From: Sandaracinaceae bacterium
GTDB taxonomy: Bacteria > Myxococcota_A > Polyangia > Polyangiales > Sandaracinaceae
Length of the DNA: 64,000 nt
Reading direction: 5' to 3'
Assembly: GCA_020633195.1 (NCBI GenBank)
Contig: JACKEC010000014.1
Coordinates: 496,001-560,000, forward strand
Part shown: positions 32,008 through 41,206 of the stretch, piece by piece
How positions within the stretch are numbered: position 1 is the first letter of the stretch
Layout of the letters: every line of letters starts with the position of its first letter
The notes under the pieces: generated by a model
The model's database searches: none
Told to the model about the DNA's origin: nothing
Seen by the model: only the letters and a program-made list of their open reading frames with translations
Position numbers and translations under genes: made by a program

Positions 32008-32559
32008 ATGCGACGCCTCCCCCTGTCGCGCGCCCTCGTCGGCGCGCTCCTCCTCCTCGCCGCCTCCTTCGTCGGTGGCGCCAGCGCCCAGCCGCGCGGC
32101 CGTCGCGCGCCGGAGTGGATCCCGATCAGCGGCACGAGCTGGTCCTACGCCGTGCCGGCGGATTGGCAGAACGTCCAGCCGCCGCCGTCGTCGCAGCCGA
32201 GCACGATGATCGTGAGCACGGTGACCGCGCCGGGGACCGCGCGCGGTCGCTTCCCGAACGTCACCCTCGTGGTCGAGCCGTTCAACCAGGGCGACGCCCG
32301 GATGTACGGCCGCGCGGCCCTCCAGATGGTCGGTCAGGTCGCGACGATCCTGACCAGCCAGGACACCATGGCGGGCAACACGCCGGCATTCGACATCCAG
32401 GCGCGCTGGCCCAACAACCAGCCGCCTACCCACGCGCTCCAGCGCATCGCGGTGTCGCGCGGGATGGCCCACATCCTCACCTGCTCGGACACCGTCGAGG
32501 CCTACCCGCAGTCGGCCGCGACCTGTCAGCGGATGATGGACACCTTCCGGGTTCGCTGA
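32008..32559 (+). CDS. hypothetical exported protein (PsbP/DcrB-like)
   Basis: A 183-residue protein with a signal peptide (MRRLPLSRALVGALLLLAAS region, cleavage near SAQ-PRG). The mature part starts with a segment, GTSWSYAVPADWQNVQ, of the type seen in small secreted PsbP/DcrB-like domains, followed by alternating strands (TMIVSTVTAP, VTLVVEPF, FDIQARWP) and a final Cys pair (LTCSD, ATCQRMMDTFRVR). The late helix DTFRV is common in these folds. Function unknown; periplasmic or surface location is likely. It is divergent from the aldo/keto reductase and 83 nt from the following lipoprotein gene. Confidence 0.6.
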   Translation: MRRLPLSRALVGALLLLAASFVGGASAQPRGRRAPEWIPISGTSWSYAVPADWQNVQPPPSSQPSTMIVSTVTAPGTARGRFPNVTLVVEPFNQGDARMYGRAALQMVGQVATILTSQDTMAGNTPAFDIQARWPNNQPPTHALQRIAVSRGMAHILTCSDTVEAYPQSAATCQRMMDTFRVR

Positions 32560-32642
32560 CGCGCCGCAGGTGACAGTCGACGCCGCGGGCCAGACCCGCG
32601 TGGCTGGTACGCGAAGTGCTGATGCCTCCCCCCGGAGGACGA

Positions 32643-33443
32643 ATGCGCAAGATTGCTTTCGCGTGCGCCACGGCGATGGCCCTGGCTGGTTGCACCGGCT
32701 CGCTCGCGGCGACGGACGGAGTCGGCCCAACGGACGACGTCGGCGGGGACACGGGCTCGGCGCAGCAGCAGCTGACGCTCGGCGCGACCGACGCGATCCA
32801 GATCGCGGGCATCCTCGGCTACGAGCTGTCGGGCCTGCTCGAGGGCGTCCCGGGCCTCGGCGAAGGCGACGCCATGCCCGGCCCGAGCGGCAGCCTGCCC
32901 GTCGGCACCGGCGACTGCACGGACGTCGACTGGGAGCCGGAGAACCTCCTCGGCGTGACGGTGACGTTCGACTCCTGCGTGCTCGACAACGGCGACGTGC
33001 TCGACGGCGGCGTCGCGGTCCGCCTCGGCGGCGCGGCGCGGGGCTCGGTCGAGATCGACTTCATGGACCTCGCGATCGGCGAGCGCTTCATCACCGGCAC
33101 GATGACCCTCGCGGTGAGCCTCGACGACGTGCGCGTCGACGCCGACCTCGACTACCTCGACGCCGACACGATCATGGGCATCGAGCTCGTCGGCGTGGGC
33201 ATGGGCATCCGCGGCGACGGCGTCCACTTCAACGGCGACGCCACCATCGTCGAGAACGGCGAGCGCTACCACGCGGTGCTCAGCGACGTCACCTGGTCGC
33301 TCGGCAACCTCTGCCACCCGACCGACGGATCGATCGACCTCACCCGCCCGGGCGAGCCCGCGATCAGCGTCGTGTTCTCGCCCGACAACGTCTCGGTCCA
33401 GGTCGGCTCCGAAGCCCCGGTGGACCTCCCCTCGGCCTGCTGA
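32643..33443 (+). CDS. hypothetical lipoprotein
   Basis: A 266-residue lipoprotein starting at ATG 32643, where GGAGG lies 4 nt upstream; the frame extends 27 nt further to another ATG. The lipobox is LAGC (Cys17). An Asp/Gly/Thr-rich spacer is followed by a beta-rich domain with two likely disulfides (DCTDVDW with SCVLDNG; NLCHP with the C-terminal SAC). Repeating strands (VTVTFDSCVL, GSVEIDFMDLAIG, GTMTLAVSLDDVRV) suggest a beta-sandwich or barrel-like fold. No family is recognised. It is followed by an intergenic repeat rather than another gene. Confidence 0.6.
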   Translation: MRKIAFACATAMALAGCTGSLAATDGVGPTDDVGGDTGSAQQQLTLGATDAIQIAGILGYELSGLLEGVPGLGEGDAMPGPSGSLPVGTGDCTDVDWEPENLLGVTVTFDSCVLDNGDVLDGGVAVRLGGAARGSVEIDFMDLAIGERFITGTMTLAVSLDDVRVDADLDYLDADTIMGIELVGVGMGIRGDGVHFNGDATIVENGERYHAVLSDVTWSLGNLCHPTDGSIDLTRPGEPAISVVFSPDNVSVQVGSEAPVDLPSAC

Positions 33444-33470
33444 GCGCCCGCCTGACGGTCGTGGAAGGTC

Positions 33471-33597
33471 AACGCCAAGCGCGCGAAGGCGCAAAGACGC
33501 GAAGGGTTCGTGGAAGACGGGATGGAGGGAGGCGGCCCCCTCGAACGCCTTCGGCAAAGAAAACCTCTTTGCCTCCTTTCGCGATCTTGGCGCGAAA
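33471..33597. repeat. inverted pair of a CGCCAAG/GCAAAGA repeat
   Basis: Arm 1 (33471-33502) reads CGCCAAG, CGCGAA, GCAAAGA in order; arm 2, on the opposite strand (about 33597-33562), reads CGCCAAG, CGCGAA, GCAAAGA with a few differences and a small insertion. The arms flank about 60 nt. Similar CGCAAAGACGCGAAG-type sequences are widespread in bacterial intergenic DNA. It lies between the convergent lipoprotein and ATPase-TPR genes and could be a MITE-like remnant or terminator. Confidence 0.6.
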
Positions 33598-33606
33598 CTC
33601 GAAGAG

Positions 33607-36258
33607 TCAGTCGGGCAGCTCGATGCCCGGGTTGGTCTGCTCGCCCTCGAGCCGCGGCAGCGCGTAGGTCTCCGAGGCGAGCTGCTTGCCGTGGATCTCG
33701 AGGGCGCGGTCCCGGAGGTCACGGGCCAGCCGGGCTCGCTCGGGGTCGCTCCCCTTCCAGACGCCTTCGAGGAACTCCGCGAAGGAGATGCAGGTGCGCG
33801 CGAGCTCGACCTCGTTGCCGAGCTCCTCGAAGAGCGCCTGCGAGTGCCGGTACGCCTGCTCGGCGTCGCGCCACGCCTCTTCCTCACCGCTCGCGGCGTG
33901 GACCTCCGCGAGCGTGCGCAGCGCGACCCCGAGGAAGGGCTTGCTGCGCGCCGACTCGAAGAGCGCGACGGAGCGCTCGATGTAGCCCTTCGCGGTCGGG
34001 TGGTCTTGCAGCAGCAGGTGCGCCTTCGCGAGGCCGCGCAGGATCTCCGCCTCGAGGATCCGGTCCCCGAGGGTCGCGCTGATCTCCTCGGCCTTCGACA
34101 GGATCGCGATGGCCTCCGCCGCCTGGCTCTGGCGGTAGCTCGACTCGCCGAGGTTGGTGAGGATCACCGCCTCGCGCATCCTGTCGCCGACGCGCCGCGC
34201 GTAGTCGAGCGCCTCGTTCCAGAGCGACGCCGCCTGCGCGTGGTTGCCGTTGTCCTGATGGATGGTGCCCAGGTTGTTCAGCGTCTGCGCCATCCCCGGC
34301 GCGTCGCCGATCTCGCGGCGGATCGAGAGCGCCTCGCCGAACGCGGCGAGCGCCTCGTCGAAGCGGCCGCTGTCCTGGTAGACGAGCCCGAGGTTGTTGA
34401 GGCTGAGCGCGATCGAGCGGCGGTCCCCGATCTCGCGGCGGATCTCGAGGCTGCGCTGCGAGAACCGCTCCGCGGCCTCGTACGCGCCGCGCATCCAGTG
34501 GACCTTGCCCACGTCGTCGAGCGAGCTCGCCACCCCGCGGGCGTCGCCGACCGCGTCGAAGAGCGCGTGCCCCGTGCCGAGGTGACGCATCGCCTCCTCG
34601 AGGTTGCCGATCGCGCGATAGACCCGCCCGATCCGGTTGTGCGCCGCGCCGCCCTTGCTCTTGAGGTCGAGCCGGTACGCGAGCAGGTGCATGCCGCGGA
34701 ACGCCTCGATGGCCTCCTCGTTGCGGCCGAGGAGCTGCAGCACGTCGCCGTAGTTGTGGAGCGCGTCGATCCGCCGCACGAGGTCCTGATCGCCGAGCAG
34801 CTCGAGCCCGCGCCCGTAGTACTCGGCGGCCTTGGCGTTGGCGTAGCGCTCCCTCGCGCGGTCCCCGACGAGCAGGTAGTAGCTCGCCGCGTGGACCCCC
34901 GCGCCGCCCTGCTCGTAGTGCGAGGCGAGCAGCTCGAAGGCCTCCTCGCCGCGCTCGTAGAGGCGGAACTCGAGCCACTCCGCGACCCGCCGGTGGTAGC
35001 GCTCCGCGCCGGTCGCGTTCGTCAGCCGGTGGAGCGCGTCGCGCTCGAGGTTGTGCTTGAACGCGTACTCCTCCTCGCCGTGCAGCGACGAGTCGTCGAA
35101 GCGCATCACGTAGTCGCGCTCCTCGAGCTGACCGAGCAGGTCTCGGTAGTGCGCGGCGCTGCGCTCGGCGCCGCCCCAGAGATCCGGCGCGTCCTCGTCG
35201 AGGCGGCCGAGCGCGACGAGCGCCCCGAGCCAGAACACGCTCCCCATCGACGCCGCGCGCTCGAGGAGCTCGCGCTCCGGGGGCGTCATCGACGAGATGC
35301 GGGCCGCGATGGCGTCGTCGACGCTCAGCGGCAGCTCCGCGTCCTCGAGCCGGTCGAGGTCGACCTCCCACGAGCCGTCCTCGCGGGGCATCAGCGTCTC
35401 GGTGTCGAGGAAGGTCCGCACCATCTGCTCGAGCAGGTAGGGCGAGCCGCCGGCCGTCTCGACGGCGGCGTCCACGAGGTCGTCGGGCGGGCTCCCCGTC
35501 GGCGCGAGGAGCGCGCGGACCATCGCCCCGGCGTGCTCCGCGTCGAGCGGCGTGAGCTCGATGCGGTGATGCCGCGAGCCCGACCCCCAGCGAGGGCGTC
35601 GCGTGAGCAGCTCGGGGCGCGCGGCCGCGACGAGGAGCACCGGCGCGTCGGTGAGGCTGTCGCCGAGGTACTGGATCAGGTCGAGCACCTCGTCGTGCGC
35701 GTTCTCGAGCTGCTCGAAGGTGAGGATCATCGGGCCGTTCTTCGCGTCCGCCTCGAGGAAGGTGCGGAACACGGCGCGGCTGATCCGCGCGAGCTGCTCG
35801 GCGTCCCCCTCGAGCGCCCTCGTGAACGGCGACTCCGGGAAGCGGATGTCGAGGTAGGCGCCGAGGAAGTGCAGGAACTCGGTGACCCGCCGGTCGTCGA
35901 GGAGCTCGGCGACCTGCTCGCGCAGCCGCTCGCGGGCGTACTCGGGGTCCGCGGCGTCGGCGATGCCGAACCGAGCGCGCAAGATTCGTTGCACCGCGCC
36001 GAGCATCGGCCCGCCCTTGAGGACCTGGCCCCGGAACGATCGCGTCTTCGGGTCGCGCTCGGCGGTCTGCGCGAGGAACTCCTCCACGAGCCGGCCCTTG
36101 CCGATGCCGGCGCCCCCGACGATGGTGACCGTCTGGGCGTTCCGGGACGCCACCGCCCGCGCGAGCGCGCCCTCGAGCTCGCCCAGCTCGCGGTCGCGGC
36201 CGACCAGCGGAGCCTTGGGGATCGGGTGCCGGAGCCGGGTGGGCGGGTCGCTTCGCAT
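33607..36258 (-). CDS. AAA-type ATPase/TPR signalling protein
   Basis: An 883-residue cytoplasmic protein. The N-terminal third is an AAA_16/STAND-like ATPase: LVGRDRELGELEGAL, the P-loop GGAGIGKG (residues 48-55), and LTFEQLENAHDEVLD at the Walker B position. Two features are degenerate: Gly55 replaces the usual Ser/Thr of the P-loop, and the Walker B acidic pair is weak. A winged-helix-like middle (SVDDAIAARISSMTPPERELLERAA) follows, and the last 450 residues are about ten TPR units (e.g. SLNNLGLVYQDSGRFDEAL, TLNNLGTIHQDNGNH). It resembles the ATPase-TPR half of the 1332-residue kinase at 55-59 kb but lacks a kinase. It probably acts as a regulator or scaffold. Confidence 0.78.
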   Translation of the reverse strand: MRSDPPTRLRHPIPKAPLVGRDRELGELEGALARAVASRNAQTVTIVGGAGIGKGRLVEEFLAQTAERDPKTRSFRGQVLKGGPMLGAVQRILRARFGIADAADPEYARERLREQVAELLDDRRVTEFLHFLGAYLDIRFPESPFTRALEGDAEQLARISRAVFRTFLEADAKNGPMILTFEQLENAHDEVLDLIQYLGDSLTDAPVLLVAAARPELLTRRPRWGSGSRHHRIELTPLDAEHAGAMVRALLAPTGSPPDDLVDAAVETAGGSPYLLEQMVRTFLDTETLMPREDGSWEVDLDRLEDAELPLSVDDAIAARISSMTPPERELLERAASMGSVFWLGALVALGRLDEDAPDLWGGAERSAAHYRDLLGQLEERDYVMRFDDSSLHGEEEYAFKHNLERDALHRLTNATGAERYHRRVAEWLEFRLYERGEEAFELLASHYEQGGAGVHAASYYLLVGDRARERYANAKAAEYYGRGLELLGDQDLVRRIDALHNYGDVLQLLGRNEEAIEAFRGMHLLAYRLDLKSKGGAAHNRIGRVYRAIGNLEEAMRHLGTGHALFDAVGDARGVASSLDDVGKVHWMRGAYEAAERFSQRSLEIRREIGDRRSIALSLNNLGLVYQDSGRFDEALAAFGEALSIRREIGDAPGMAQTLNNLGTIHQDNGNHAQAASLWNEALDYARRVGDRMREAVILTNLGESSYRQSQAAEAIAILSKAEEISATLGDRILEAEILRGLAKAHLLLQDHPTAKGYIERSVALFESARSKPFLGVALRTLAEVHAASGEEEAWRDAEQAYRHSQALFEELGNEVELARTCISFAEFLEGVWKGSDPERARLARDLRDRALEIHGKQLASETYALPRLEGEQTNPGIELPD

Positions 36259-36291
36259 GGCGCGGATACTACACCAGGCGGGGGCTCCCCA

Positions 36292-38031
36292 TCAGCGCTG
36301 CTCGAGGCCCTCCGGGTGCCCGAACACGACGCCGTCGCGGCTCGTCACGACCCGCAAGTCCTCTTCCTGCCGCGTCACGAGCGCGAGCACCTCGCCGTCG
36401 CTCGCGAGGCGCGGCTCGCCGCACAGCCCGTCGGTCGGATCGCTCCAGCACGGCGAGGGCACGAAGGTCCGCGTTCCGTCGTCGCCGAGCCGCGTGATCC
36501 GCACCGCCCCCGCGTCCACGTCGTCGGTCGAGGCGACGACCGTGGCGCCCCGATGGGCCACCACGTCGAAGCTCGCGACGCCGTCGAGGATCACCTCGGG
36601 CTCGAAGCACTGGGTGGGCGTGCAGACGGCCCGGGACAGCGCGCGCTCGGCGAGGGTCCAGATCTCGAGGCGCGGGCCTCGGCAGACCACCGCGAGCCGA
36701 GCGGGCTCCGGGGGGATCACCCGCAGCGCGACGGGGAACGACGCGCTCCCGTCGAGGCGGGCCGCGAGGCTCGCCCGATCCGTGGCGAGGACGCCCCACC
36801 CGTCGCAGGTCGCGACCTGTGGGGCGTGCCCGGCGGGGGGATCGATCGCGACCTCGGAGACCTCGTCGCCCAGGGTCACGACCCCCGCCCGGCCTTCGCG
36901 GGCGTGCACCAGCCGGAGCGGCTCACCGTCGATCCAGGCCACGCTGCTGGCCTCCGTGGCGTCGACCTCCCACGAGGTCGACGCGTTGATCCGATCGGCC
37001 TCGCGCACCTCCCCGAGCGCGCGGACGACGGGCTCGGGGAGCTCGAACCGCATCACCCGGGCGCCGCCGTCGTCGGGGGCGAGGACGTAGGCGACCCGCT
37101 CGCCGACGTAGACGCTCCGCGCCGGGCTCCCGAGGGGGTGAGCGCCCACCCACATCATCGGCTCGAGGGTCTGGCGATCCTCGAGGAACGCGGCGAGCCC
37201 GGTGGTGCGGCGCTCGCAGCGATCGACGGCTTCGGCGCAGGTCGCCGCCGAGGTCGTCCAGAGCGCCCAGGGCACGCGCCGCGCCCCGAGGAGCGCGCTG
37301 ACGAGCCGGGGACGCCGCGTGACCCGCTGCTCCACCCCCTCGGGCGAGACCCGCACGTGGACCACCGACCGGGAGTCCATCGTCGCGGCGAGGACCGCGC
37401 CCTCCTCGACCGCGAGCGACCAGGCGCCCCCCTCCGAGACCCGCAGCGGGACGATCGACGCCATCGGCAGCGGCGCGTCGTCGGGCATCTCGATGGCGTC
37501 GCGATCCGCGTCGAGGCCCGGGACGCCGCTCGAGAGGCCCAGCTCCGCGAGCGCGCCGCGCAGCCGCTGCATGGCGCGAGCGGGTCGGTCGGGCACGTGC
37601 AGATCGCCGTCCGCGCGGCGCTCGGACAGGGTCCGCATCTCGGTGCCCATCAGCTCGACGGACGCCCGGACCTGGGCCTCGGCGTTCTTGATGTTCGGGA
37701 AGAGGAACATCGACTCCTCCGCCGGGATCGCCTCGAGCGCCGGTCGACAGCGCTCCGGCCAGTCCTCGGCCGCCCCGAGGACGAGCGACGCGTATCGCGA
37801 GCGCTCCCCCGCCGGCAGGCCCAATCCCGGCTGCGCGGCTGGCTCCGCGTCGTAGAAGCACGCGGCGAACGCGGCCCAGCGCGCGGGGACCTCGGCGGCC
37901 CGCTGCGGACCCCGGACATAGGGGATCCCGAGGAGCACCCCCGCGACCGCCACGTTGACGAACCCGGCGATCAGCCAAGGCCGCACGCTCGGGCGTAGCG
38001 GCGGCCCGTCCAAGTCGGCGTCATCGTTCAT
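36292..38031 (-). CDS. hypothetical membrane-anchored protein
   Basis: A 579-residue protein starting at ATG 38031; the frame extends upstream but enters the divergent gene. One membrane span near the N-terminus (about residues 19-40, WLIAGFVNVAVAGVLLGIP) places the long C-terminal part outside the cytoplasm. That part starts with a helical region with Cys (AFAACFYDAEP) and continues as repeated short strands with VVHVRVSPEG, SVYVGERVAYVLAPDDGG, LRLVHAREGRAGVVTLG, and several Cys pairs (CAEAVDRC, CTPTQC, CWSDPTDGLC), suggesting a beta-propeller-like fold. No family is recognised. It is divergent from the S41 protease gene across a 55-nt promoter region. Confidence 0.6.
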   Translation of the reverse strand: MNDDADLDGPPLRPSVRPWLIAGFVNVAVAGVLLGIPYVRGPQRAAEVPARWAAFAACFYDAEPAAQPGLGLPAGERSRYASLVLGAAEDWPERCRPALEAIPAEESMFLFPNIKNAEAQVRASVELMGTEMRTLSERRADGDLHVPDRPARAMQRLRGALAELGLSSGVPGLDADRDAIEMPDDAPLPMASIVPLRVSEGGAWSLAVEEGAVLAATMDSRSVVHVRVSPEGVEQRVTRRPRLVSALLGARRVPWALWTTSAATCAEAVDRCERRTTGLAAFLEDRQTLEPMMWVGAHPLGSPARSVYVGERVAYVLAPDDGGARVMRFELPEPVVRALGEVREADRINASTSWEVDATEASSVAWIDGEPLRLVHAREGRAGVVTLGDEVSEVAIDPPAGHAPQVATCDGWGVLATDRASLAARLDGSASFPVALRVIPPEPARLAVVCRGPRLEIWTLAERALSRAVCTPTQCFEPEVILDGVASFDVVAHRGATVVASTDDVDAGAVRITRLGDDGTRTFVPSPCWSDPTDGLCGEPRLASDGEVLALVTRQEEDLRVVTSRDGVVFGHPEGLEQR

Positions 38032-38050
38032 GGTCGCAGGGGGAGAGCGA

Positions 38051-38058
38051 ACTATACT
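38051..38058. promoter_or_regulatory. shared -10 element in a divergent promoter region
   Basis: ACTATACT reads TATACT on the plus strand (38053-38058, 29 nt before ATG 38087) and TATAGT on the minus strand (38056-38051, 20 nt before ATG 38031). No good -35 is seen on either side. The near-symmetry could let one element serve both genes. Confidence 0.4.
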
Positions 38059-38086
38059 CCCGAGCGACCAAGGTGGATTTTCCCGC

Positions 38087-41000
38087 ATGAACGAACAGCC
38101 TCCCTCGTCCCGTCCGAAGCGCGGCACCCCGTACTGGAAGCCGCTGCTGGCGCTCGGAGCCGTCGCGCTCGCGTTCGGGCTCACGTACTTCTGGCCCCAA
38201 CGCAACGGCCTCGATTTCAACATCGACGGATCGGCGCACGCTCAGGAGGTCCGCTCCGAGGGCGCCTATGACCTGACGGAGCTGCGGGTCATGAACCGGG
38301 TGATCCTCCACGTGAAGAACCACTACGTGGAGCCGGAGCGGATCAACCCGCGCCACATGTTCCTCGCGGGGCTCAACGCGGTGCAGCGCCAGGTCGCCCC
38401 GGTCCTCGTCGAGTACGAGGACGGCCAGAGCCACCTGACCCTCCACGTCGACAACCACGAGCAGCGCTTCCGGGTCGACGACGTCGACAGCCCGTGGACC
38501 CTCTCGTCGCGCTTCCGGGACGTCTTCGCGTTCATGCAGCAGAACCTCCGCGGCGAGGACGTGGAGCTGCGCGACATCGAGTACGCGGCCGTCAACGGCA
38601 TGCTCCACACCCTCGATCCCCACTCGGTCCTGCTCACCCCCGACGTCTACGAAGAGATGCGGATGAGCACGCGGGGCGAGTTCGGCGGGCTCGGGATCGT
38701 CATCTCGATCCGCGACGGGCAGCTCACGATCATCCGCCCGATGGAGGGCACGCCGGCCGGGCGCGCCGGGCTCCACCGCATGGATCGCATCGTGAACATC
38801 AATGACGAGTCCACGATGAACATGCCGCTCAGCGAGGCCGTGGCGCGCCTGCGCGGCCCGCCTGGATCGCAGGTCGCGATCTACGTGGTCCGTGAGGGCG
38901 ACGGCGGCTGGAGCCGCCCGCGCCGGTTCGATCTGACGCGCGCGGTCATCCACATCGAGTCGGTGGAGAGCCGGATGCTCGGCGACGGCGTCGGCTACAT
39001 CCGGATCAAGAACTTCCAGGGCAACACCCACGAGGACATGCGGCGCGCGCTCGCGCAGCTGCACCGCCAGAACATGCAGAGCCTCGTGCTCGACCTGCGC
39101 GACGACCCTGGCGGGCTCCTCGAGCAGGCCGTGCGCGTCGCCGACAGCTTCATCGCGAGCGGCACCATCGTCACGACCTCGAGCAACGACCCGTCGCAGC
39201 GCGACGAGAAGTTCGCGCGGCAGGAAGGCACCGAGCCGAACTACCCGATGGTGGTCCTCGTGAACGGCGGCAGCGCCTCGGCCTCCGAGATCGTCGCCGG
39301 CGCCCTCAAGAACCACGATCGCGCGCTGATCGTGGGCCAGCGCACCTTCGGCAAGGGCTCCGTCCAGGTCCTCTACGACTACGAGGACGGCTCGGCGCTC
39401 AAGCTGACCATCGCGCAGTACCTGACCCCCGGCGACGTCTCGATCCAGGGCGTCGGGATCACGCCCGACATCGGCATCGACCCGATGACGGTGGACCGCG
39501 AGGACATGGATCTCGCCGTCGACCAGCAGTACATCCGCGAGTCCGATCTCGCGTCGCACCTGACCAACGCGAACGCGCGGGAGACCGAGACGCCGGCGAC
39601 GGTGCTCAGCTACTTCTTCCCGCGGGACGCGCGCGAGGCGCTTCGCCAGAACGGCCCCGACGACCAGGAGGAGAACGCGCAGGAGCAAGAGTTCTTGCTG
39701 CGCTTCTCCCGCCTGCTCCTCGCCAACGCCCAGCGGACCGGCCACGCCAGCCGCCGCCAGATGCTCGCCGACGCGGAGCCGGTCCTCGACCGCGTGCGCG
39801 GCGAGGAGATGAGCCAGGTCGCGCGGGAGCTCAACACGCTCGGCGTCGACTGGTCGGCGGGCAGCGATCAGGGCGCCAGCCCCGTCCAGGTCGAGGTCTC
39901 CACCAACGCCCCCGACAACGTCGGCACGGCGGGCCAGGAGTTCTCGCTCCGCGTCCGCGTGACGAACACGGGCACGCACCCCCTCTTCCAGCTCCGCGGC
40001 CAGACCCACTCGGACTACGGCCTCTTCAACGGGCGCGAGGTCGTCTTCGGCCGCCTCGACCCCGGCCAGACGCGCGAGTGGTCGACCACGCTCGGGCGCT
40101 GCGAGACCGAGAACGAGCGCCGCCACTGCCTGCTGCCGCAGAACCTCCCGGATCGCGCCGACGGGATCCGGGTCGACTTCTTCGAAGCCCACGGCCACGC
40201 GCCGGAGCCGGCCGAGATCCGGGTCCAGGTCAACGCCCTGCCCCGCCCGCGCTTCAGCTACCAGCTGCAGGTCGCGGACAACATCCAGGGCAACGGCGAC
40301 GGCCGCATCCAGCGCGGTGAGCGCGCGACCATCTTCATGCACCTGCGGAACACCGGCACCGGCCGGACCTACGAGACGCAGGCGAACCTGCAGAACATGA
40401 GCGGCCGCGGGATCGTCCTGCGCGCCGGTCGGTTCCGCATCGACGACATCCAGCCCGGCGAGGAGCGGACGGTCGCCTTCACGTTCGAGGTCCTGCCGGA
40501 CTTCGACCGCGACGTGGCCAAGCTCGAGGTGTCGGTCATCGACGCCGACCTCCGCGAGGCGACGACCGAGCGCCTCGAGATCCCGATCGTCGGCGACGCC
40601 CCCGCGCCCACCCCGCGGCGCGGGCACGTGACGATCAGCGACGGGGCCGCGATCCGCTCCGAGCCGAGCGCGCAGGGGGCGCAGGTCGCGCACGTCGAGG
40701 GCGGCGCGATCTCGCTGGCTAGCGAGGCGGAGACGGACGGCTTCGTCCGCGTGCTCCTCTCGGAGGGCCACCCCGGCTGGGTCGCCGCGTCGAGCCTCGG
40801 CACCGGCCGGGCCGACCGGGCGGCGCGCGTGGTGCCCGACCTCACCCGCATGCCGCCGGAGCTCACCGTCCAGACGCCGAGCCTGGTGACCCGGGACGAG
40901 GCGCTCCGGATCCGCGCGACCGCCCGCGACGAGACCCGCGTCCGCGACGTCTACGTCTACGTCGGCGCCCGCAAGGTGTTCTACGCCTCCAACCGCGAGA

Positions 41001-41203
41001 GCGAGAACCCGCACGAGGCGGCGATCGACACCACCGTGCATCTGCGCCCCGGCACCAACTACATCGTGGTGGTGGCGCGCGAGAGCGATCAGTCCATCTC
41101 GCGTCAGGCCTTCGTGGTCCGCCGCGACGGACCGAACGGGGAGCTCCTCGAGACGCCGACCCACTCCGAGGAGTGGTTCCAGATGGGCGTCGAGGACGAG
41201 TAG
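38087..41203 (+). CDS. S41 C-terminal processing-type protease with large C-terminal extension
   Basis: A 1038-residue membrane-anchored protease, about twice the usual CtpA length. After an N-terminal span (about 19-38) comes the S41 core: a PDZ domain (about 190-270, GGLGIVISIRDGQLTI, GRAGLHRMDRIVNIN) and the catalytic dyad Ser398 (GSASASEI) and Lys423 (TFGKGSVQ), 25 residues apart as in CtpA. The C-terminal half has two CARDB-like beta domains (around 610-860, e.g. FSLRVRVTNTGTHPLF, ATIFMHLRNTGTG), an SH3-like domain (about 850-900, IRSEPSAQGAQVAHVEGG) and a final beta domain. It matches what I know as the MXAN_5808-type myxobacterial S41 family. It likely trims periplasmic or outer-membrane proteins. 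AAGGTGG precedes the ATG. Confidence 0.87.
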   Translation: MNEQPPSSRPKRGTPYWKPLLALGAVALAFGLTYFWPQRNGLDFNIDGSAHAQEVRSEGAYDLTELRVMNRVILHVKNHYVEPERINPRHMFLAGLNAVQRQVAPVLVEYEDGQSHLTLHVDNHEQRFRVDDVDSPWTLSSRFRDVFAFMQQNLRGEDVELRDIEYAAVNGMLHTLDPHSVLLTPDVYEEMRMSTRGEFGGLGIVISIRDGQLTIIRPMEGTPAGRAGLHRMDRIVNINDESTMNMPLSEAVARLRGPPGSQVAIYVVREGDGGWSRPRRFDLTRAVIHIESVESRMLGDGVGYIRIKNFQGNTHEDMRRALAQLHRQNMQSLVLDLRDDPGGLLEQAVRVADSFIASGTIVTTSSNDPSQRDEKFARQEGTEPNYPMVVLVNGGSASASEIVAGALKNHDRALIVGQRTFGKGSVQVLYDYEDGSALKLTIAQYLTPGDVSIQGVGITPDIGIDPMTVDREDMDLAVDQQYIRESDLASHLTNANARETETPATVLSYFFPRDAREALRQNGPDDQEENAQEQEFLLRFSRLLLANAQRTGHASRRQMLADAEPVLDRVRGEEMSQVARELNTLGVDWSAGSDQGASPVQVEVSTNAPDNVGTAGQEFSLRVRVTNTGTHPLFQLRGQTHSDYGLFNGREVVFGRLDPGQTREWSTTLGRCETENERRHCLLPQNLPDRADGIRVDFFEAHGHAPEPAEIRVQVNALPRPRFSYQLQVADNIQGNGDGRIQRGERATIFMHLRNTGTGRTYETQANLQNMSGRGIVLRAGRFRIDDIQPGEERTVAFTFEVLPDFDRDVAKLEVSVIDADLREATTERLEIPIVGDAPAPTPRRGHVTISDGAAIRSEPSAQGAQVAHVEGGAISLASEAETDGFVRVLLSEGHPGWVAASSLGTGRADRAARVVPDLTRMPPELTVQTPSLVTRDEALRIRATARDETRVRDVYVYVGARKVFYASNRESENPHEAAIDTTVHLRPGTNYIVVVARESDQSISRQAFVVRRDGPNGELLETPTHSEEWFQMGVEDE

Positions 41204-41206
41204 CCC

